Below are positions 36,430 to 40,791 of a stretch of DNA of 40,791 bases, piece after piece (the stretch's first letter is position 1; each line of letters opens with the position of its first letter). The notes beneath the pieces were generated by a model, which was not told the DNA's origin, did no database searches, and saw only the letters and a list, made by a program, of their open reading frames with translations. Position numbers and translations under genes: made by a program. Where the stretch lies: NCBI GenBank assembly GCA_963839285.1, contig CAWIUN010000007.1:1-40791 (forward strand), written 5' to 3'. The DNA comes from DASSSQ01 sp963839285. Lineage in GTDB: Bacteria > Actinomycetota > Thermoleophilia > Gaiellales > Gaiellaceae.

Positions 36430-37228
36430 ATGTCGCAGATCGCGGTGATCGGCAGCCTCGCCCGCGACAGCGTCGAGGGCGAGCGCCGCGTCGGCGGCGG
36501 CGCCTTCCACGCCGCCCGCGGGCTCCGGCTGCTCCCGGGCGTGCGCGCGACGATCGTGACGAAGGCCTCCGACCCGGAGCTCGTCGGGCCCGTCGTCGCG
36601 CTCGGGTTCCCGGTCGAGTTCCGCGAGGCCTCGGCGACGCCGACCTTCTCGCTCCACTACGACGGGGACGACCGGGAGATGCACGTGTCCGAGGTCGGCG
36701 AGCCCTGGAGCGCCGACGACGCGGCCGGCTGGGTCGCCGAGGCGCTCGGCGACGCGCGCTGGGTGCAGGTGGCGCCGCTCCTGCGCTCGGACTTCCCGGC
36801 GACGACGCTCGCGGCGCTGGCCCGCGGCCGGCGGCTGCTGCTCGACGGGCAGGGGCTCGTTCGCGTGCCCGAGACGGGGCCGCTCCGGCTCGACGACGCC
36901 TACGACCCCGAGGTGCTGCGCCACGTCGACCGTCCTCAAGCTCGCCGAGGAGGAGGCCCGGGCGATCCTGCCCGACTTCGGCCGGGAGGCGGTCGAGGCG
37001 CTCGGCGTCCCCGAGGTCCTCCTCACCTTCGGCTCGCGCGGCTCGATCGTCTTCGCCGACGGCTCGTCCGAGCGGGTTCCCGCACACCCGGTCGAGGCGG
37101 ACGCGACCGGGGCCGGGGACGCCTTCCTCGCCGCCTACGCGTTCGCGCGGGCAGGAGGGCACGCGCCGGTCGCCTCCGCGCGCCGCGCCGCCTCGCTCGT
37201 CGAGACGATGCTGGCGCAGGGGACGTGA
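36430..37228 (+). CDS. PfkB-family carbohydrate/pyrimidine kinase, one frameshift
   Basis: About 265 residues from ATG 36430. The ribokinase-fold start is IAVIGSLARDSVEGERRVGG. The catalytic signature VEADATGAGDAFLAAYAFA holds the Asp base of the family. An extra base near 36930 breaks the frame between EVLRHVD and VLKLAEEEARAILPDFG. Next to a thiamine-precursor permease it could phosphorylate hydroxymethylpyrimidine or a thiamine breakdown product, but the sequence alone supports only the PfkB family. Its stop overlaps the next GTG. Confidence 0.83.
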
Positions 37229-37647
37229 GCGCCGAGCCGCCCGCTGCCGCCGCCGGAGCGCTCGCCGAGACCGCCGGCGGCGTCTACACGATCGAGCTCG
37301 AGCACGGCGCCGTCGAGAGCTTCGCGCCGGGAGCCTCGCTCGACCCGGAGCCGGAGCCGCCGGTCTCGCTGCCCCGCGTCGTCGCCGCCGCGGCCGCCGG
37401 CTCGACCGTGCTCGCCGCCGTCGACGCGAAGCCGCCGCTCTACGTCTCCCACGACGCGGGCCGCACCTGGCGCGAGTCCGGCCGCGGGCTCCCGCCCGGC
37501 TCGGCGGTCGCGATCGCCGACCACGATCCCGACCTCTGCCTCTTCGCCGTCCGCGGCCGGCTCTACCTCTCGCGCGACGGCGGCCGCTTCTGGACCGGGC
37601 TGCCGCTCGAGCTGCCGGAGGACGTCGTGCGGCTCGCGTTCCTGTAA
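37225..37647 (+). CDS. Short Asp-box (BNR-like) protein
   Basis: A 140-residue protein from GTG 37225, overlapping the kinase stop (GTGA). It has two Asp-box motifs, SHDAGRTW and SRDGGRFW, separated by a strand-rich stretch. Asp-boxes occur in beta-propeller hydrolases and photosystem assembly factors, but two copies are too few for a full propeller. No signal peptide is visible. Its role beside a kinase and a thiamine-precursor permease is unknown. The last codons overlap a LacI-type operator. Confidence 0.65.
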   Translation: MSAEPPAAAAGALAETAGGVYTIELEHGAVESFAPGASLDPEPEPPVSLPRVVAAAAAGSTVLAAVDAKPPLYVSHDAGRTWRESGRGLPPGSAVAIADHDPDLCLFAVRGRLYLSRDGGRFWTGLPLELPEDVVRLAFL

Positions 37648-37656
37648 GCGGTTTCC
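37644..37656. promoter_or_regulatory. LacI-type operator upstream of the regulator
   Basis: GTAAGCGGTTTCC is the reverse complement of GGAAACCGCTTAC and closely matches the two sites before the Gfo/Idh gene. It overlaps the TAA stop of the Asp-box gene and lies 31 bases before the LacI ATG, suggesting autoregulation. A palindrome GCGGAG/CTCCGC (37670-37685) follows. Confidence 0.5.
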
Positions 37657-37687
37657 GTCAGGGGTTTCAGCGGAGTACGCTCCGCCG

Positions 37688-38719
37688 ATGAGCCCCAAGG
37701 CGGGCGGCCGGGGACGGCCGACGATCTACGACGTCGCCCGCCTGGCCGGCGTCTCGACCGCGACGGTCTCGCGCGCCCTCAACGGAAGCGGCCAGATCGC
37801 CGAGAGCACGCGGCTCTCGATCGAGGCCGCGGTCGCCCGGCTCGGCTACACGCCGAACCCGATCGCGCGCAGCCTCGTCACCCGCTCGACGCAGACGATC
37901 GCGCTGCTGCTGCCGGACATCGGCAACCCCTTCTACGCGGCGCTCGTCCGCGGGATCCAGGAGCACGCGCTCCTGCACGACCACACGATGCTGCTCTGCA
38001 CGACCGACGGCGACCCCGAGCAGGAGGAGCGCTACCTGAGCCTCCTGCACGGAAAGCAGGTCGACGGCGCGCTCGTCGACGGCCTCGTGCTCCCGCCCGA
38101 GCGGGTCGCCCACTTCGTCCGGGACGGCTTGCCGATCGTCTGCCTCGACCGCGACGTCGGTGCCGGCGCCGTGCCGCTCGTGCAGGTGGACAACCGGCTC
38201 GGCGCCCGGCTCGCGACCGAGCACCTGCTCGCGCTCGACCACCGCCGGATCGCGCACATCGCCGGCGCCGAGCTGGCGATCGCCGCGGAGCGCGAGGCGG
38301 GCTGGCTCGAGGCGCACACGTCCCGCAGCGTCCGTCCGAGCCCGCGCCTGCTCGCGCGCGGCGGCTTCACCGAGGCCGGCGGCTTCGCGGCGGCGCAGCA
38401 GCTGCTCGCCGCCGGCGGCGAGCCGACCGCGATCTTCGCGGCGAACGACCTCTCCGCGCTGGGCGCGATCTCGGCGATCGTGCAGAGCGGGCTGCGCGTC
38501 CCGGAGGACATCTCGGTCGTCGGCTTCGACGACCTCGCACTCGCGGCCTACGCGACACCGCCCCTGACGACGATCCGCCAGCCGGCCGCCGAGATCGGGC
38601 GGCGGGCGACCCAGATCCTGCTCGAGCTCGTCGCCGGCCGCGAGGCGCCCGCGGTGCGGACGCTGCTGCAGCCCGAGCTCGTCGTCCGCAGCTCGACCGC
38701 GGTCGCGCCGCGCCCTTGA
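37688..38719 (+). CDS. LacI-family transcriptional regulator
   Basis: A 343-residue repressor. The N-terminal HTH reads TIYDVARLAGVSTATVSRAL; the hinge helix region is GYTPNPIARSLVTRS; a periplasmic-binding-like effector domain follows (IALLLPDIGNPFYAALVRGI, IFAANDLSALGAISAIVQ, VPEDISVVGFDDLALAAYAT). The effector is probably a sugar or polyol, judging from the dehydrogenase and sugar-binding genes downstream. No Shine-Dalgarno is seen, so it may be leaderless. No frameshift is seen. Confidence 0.93.
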   Translation: MSPKAGGRGRPTIYDVARLAGVSTATVSRALNGSGQIAESTRLSIEAAVARLGYTPNPIARSLVTRSTQTIALLLPDIGNPFYAALVRGIQEHALLHDHTMLLCTTDGDPEQEERYLSLLHGKQVDGALVDGLVLPPERVAHFVRDGLPIVCLDRDVGAGAVPLVQVDNRLGARLATEHLLALDHRRIAHIAGAELAIAAEREAGWLEAHTSRSVRPSPRLLARGGFTEAGGFAAAQQLLAAGGEPTAIFAANDLSALGAISAIVQSGLRVPEDISVVGFDDLALAAYATPPLTTIRQPAAEIGRRATQILLELVAGREAPAVRTLLQPELVVRSSTAVAPRP

Positions 38720-38755
38720 CTCGGCCTTGTGTAACCGCTTACGGTAACCGCTTCC
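38716..38755 (+). promoter_or_regulatory. Promoter with tandem LacI-type operators
   Basis: TTGACT (38716-38721) and TACGGT (38740-38745), 18 bases apart, look like -35 and -10 boxes. GTAACCGCTTAC (38731-38742) and GGTAACCGCTTCC (38743-38755) are tandem LacI-type sites covering the -10 and the start region. Transcription would begin only a few bases before the ATG at 38756, implying a very short or absent leader and tight repression by the adjacent LacI protein. Confidence 0.6.
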
Positions 38756-39792
38756 ATGGCCACCGGAATTCACGTCGGCCTCGTCGGCGCCGGCCGCATC
38801 GGCACCTTCCACGCGCAGACGCTCCGCGCGCTTCCGCGCGTCGGTCGACTGACGCTCACGGACGTCGACGCCGCCCGCGCCGCGTCGGTCGCGGCCGTGG
38901 TCGAGGCGGAGACCGCGCCGAGCCCGGAGGCGCTGCTCGAGGCAGGCGTCGAGGCGCTCGTGATCGCCGCGCCGACGCCGCGCCCACGCGGGGCTGCTGC
39001 GCCTCGCCGCGCAGGCGGGGCTCCCCGCCTTCTGCGAGAAGCCCGTCGCGCTCGACCTGGCTGCCCTCGACGCGCTCGTCGAGGAGGTCGAGCGGGCCGG
39101 AACCCTCGTCCACGTCGGCTTCCAGCGGCGCTTCGACGCCGGCTACCAGGCCGCGCACGACGCCGTCGCCACGGGCGCGATCGGGAGCCTGCTCGTCGTC
39201 CGCGCCGCGACGCACGACCCGTACCCGCCCGCCGAGGCGTACATCGCGGCCTGCGGCGGCATCTTCCGCGACCTGCACATCCACGACATCGACGCGATCC
39301 GGTACGTCACCGGCGACGAGATCGTCGAGGTCTACGCCGACGGCGCCGTCCGCGAGACACCCTGGTTCGCGGACCACCACGACGTCGACGTCGCCGTCGC
39401 GACGCTGCGGCTCGCCGGCGGCGCGCTCGCCGCGCTGACCGGCACCCGGCACGACCCACTCGGCTACGACGTGCGGCTCGAGGTCTTCGGCACGCGCGAC
39501 AGCATCACCGTCGGCGTCGACGGCCGCAGCCCGCTGCGCTCGGTCGAGCCGGGCGTCGCCGCGGCCGCCGGCCCCGGCTACGCCGACTTCCTCGAGCGCT
39601 TCGAGCCCGCCTACCGCGCCGAGCTCGCCGTCGTTCGTCGACACGGTCTGCGACGGCGGCCCGAGCCCCTGCACGCTCGCGGAGGCACGCGCGGCCCTGC
39701 GCGTCGCCCTCGCGGCCGACCGCTCGCGCGCGGAGCGCCGCCCCGTCTCGATCGAGGAGGTGACGACTAGCCAGGAGCCTGCAACTCGGTGA
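38756..39792 (+). CDS. Gfo/Idh/MocA dehydrogenase, inositol 2-dehydrogenase-like, two frameshifts
   Basis: About 344 residues from ATG 38756. The Rossmann start is HVGLVGAGRIGTFHAQTLR; after an extra base near 38981 come FCEKPVALDLAALDALV (the conserved Glu-Lys-Pro), HVGFQRRFDAGYQAAH, and the catalytic region FRDLHIHDIDAIRYVTGDEI. A second extra base near 39631 precedes FVDTVCDGGPSPCTLAEARA. The Asp/His motif and overall pattern resemble IolG, which oxidises myo-inositol, but other polyols or sugars are possible. It is transcribed from a promoter with LacI operators. Confidence 0.83.
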
Positions 39793-39839
39793 AACTCGCG
39801 TGCACGTACGACCACCCCTCGGAAGGGAGACCGGAGACG

Positions 39840-40791
39840 ATGGACATCGAGCATGAGCTGGAAGAACAGGAGTCGGGCGAGGAGCTGCAGGTCTCGCGGA
39901 GAGGGCTGCTCGTCGGCGGCGGCCTCGCCGCGGCCGGCCTCGGGATCCTGGGCGCACCGGCCGCCGCGCTCGCCGCGCGCAGCGGCGCCGAGGCGTCGCA
40001 GATCAAGATCGCGGTCGTCACCCACGGCGACACGGGGTCGTTCTGGTCGGTCTTCAAGAAGGGCGTCGACCAGGCCGCCAAGGACCTGAAGGGCCGCGGG
40101 GTCTCGGTCACGCAGGTCTACGCCAACAACGACGTCGCCCGCCAGGTCGCCGGCATCAACGCCGCGATCGGCGCCGGCGCCAAGGTGATCGCGACCTCGG
40201 TGCCGGACGCGAGCGCGCTCAAGGACCCGCTGACGAAGGCGTCGCAGAAGGGCATCGAGATCATCACGGTCAACTCCGGCCTCGGCGCGTTCGACAGCCT
40301 GCCGACCTACGAGGTGCACGTCGGCCAGACCGAGGACATCGCCGGCCAGGGCGCCGGCAAGCAGTTCAAGGCCGCCGGCGCCAAGAAGGTGCTGATCGTG
40401 ATCCACGAGGCCTCGAACTCGGGGCTGCAGCAGCGGGCCGCGGGCGCGAAGAAGGTGCTCGGCGCGAAGGGCGTCAAGGTGCTGACGATCCCGAACGCGA
40501 AGTCGGACATCCCCGGCACCAAGGCGAAGGTGCAGGCCGCCTTCCGGGCCGACAAGTCGCTGAACGGCTTCCTCGGCCTCGACCCGGACGTGACGATCCC
40601 CTGCCTCGACGTGCTCCCGAAGGGCACCAAGGCGGGCACGTTCGACGTCGGCGGCTCGATCAAGGAGATCCAGAAGGGCCGCATGCTGTTCGCGATCGAC
40701 CAGCAGCAGTACTTGCAGGGCTACCTGCCGGTGGTCTTCGGCGTCCTCTACGTGACGAACCTGAACACCGTCGGCAACGGCGCGCCGGTCC
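39840..40791 (+). CDS. Sugar ABC transporter substrate-binding protein, partial
   Basis: The frame from ATG 39840 runs off the right edge (317 codons visible). It has an N-terminal twin-arginine-like signal (VSRRGLLVGGGLAAAGLGIL) and an Ala-rich cleavage region. A periplasmic-binding type 4 (RbsB-like) fold follows: IKIAVVTHGDTGSFWSVFKK, NAAIGAGAKVIATSVPDASA, FLGLDPDVTIPCLDVL. Ligand is likely a sugar or inositol, in line with the neighbouring dehydrogenase. GGGAG lies about 12 bases before the ATG. Permease and ATPase genes would be expected beyond the window. Confidence 0.87.
   Translation, partial: MDIEHELEEQESGEELQVSRRGLLVGGGLAAAGLGILGAPAAALAARSGAEASQIKIAVVTHGDTGSFWSVFKKGVDQAAKDLKGRGVSVTQVYANNDVARQVAGINAAIGAGAKVIATSVPDASALKDPLTKASQKGIEIITVNSGLGAFDSLPTYEVHVGQTEDIAGQGAGKQFKAAGAKKVLIVIHEASNSGLQQRAAGAKKVLGAKGVKVLTIPNAKSDIPGTKAKVQAAFRADKSLNGFLGLDPDVTIPCLDVLPKGTKAGTFDVGGSIKEIQKGRMLFAIDQQQYLQGYLPVVFGVLYVTNLNTVGNGAPV

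Overview
A very GC-rich bacterial segment whose content points to an actinomycete, plausibly class Thermoleophilia. The clues are an F420-dependent luciferase-like oxidoreductase, a DevS/DevR-like two-component pair, a caa3-type oxidase joined to a cytochrome bc complex, many GTG starts, weak or absent Shine-Dalgarno sites, and 1-4 base stop/start overlaps nearly everywhere. The class assignment is inference, since no rRNA or other marker gene is present.

Layout. 1-5500: partial HMA metal-binding protein, YbdK-type carboxylate-amine ligase with a coupled small protein, a structured intergenic stretch, ChaB-like protein, hemolysin III family protein, LysE exporter, aldo/keto reductase, Sco copper chaperone. 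5500-11450: MarR regulator, S51 peptidase, F420 oxidoreductase, formate/nitrite-type channel, aconitase, two overlapping tiny ORFs. 11450-22220: P-loop kinase, GAF-GAF histidine kinase with NarL-type regulator, then an apparent stress cluster (OsmC-like protein, two paralogous small proteins, CPx metal ATPase, PRC-barrel protein with 22-residue helical repeats, GNAT-acyl-CoA synthetase, UspA). Three divergent promoter regions in this cluster share a motif and may be the regulon of the two-component pair. 22220-31380: quinone oxidoreductase, an unknown helical protein, then a tightly overlapped respiratory operon (CtaC, CtaD, CtaE, a small membrane protein, a cytochrome c lipoprotein, di-heme cytochrome c, Rieske protein, cytochrome b). 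31380-34520: molybdate uptake operon on the minus strand (HTH-TOBE regulator, ModA, ModB, ModC). 34520-37650: lipoprotein facing a TPP riboswitch, an HMP/thiamine-precursor permease, a PfkB kinase and an Asp-box protein. 37650-40791: LacI regulator with operators, Gfo/Idh dehydrogenase and a sugar-binding ABC protein cut by the window end.

Two themes cross the window. First, a short palindrome of the form GTGACGAANTGTCAC recurs in or at the end of coding sequences: the aconitase linker, the 3' end of the PRC gene, and a 60-bp tandem array inside ModC that adds about 80 residues in frame. Second, at least fifteen otherwise well-conserved genes are broken by single-base indels, mostly insertions. 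I read these as uncorrected long-read assembly errors rather than true pseudogenes, and give coordinates that span the whole intended gene.
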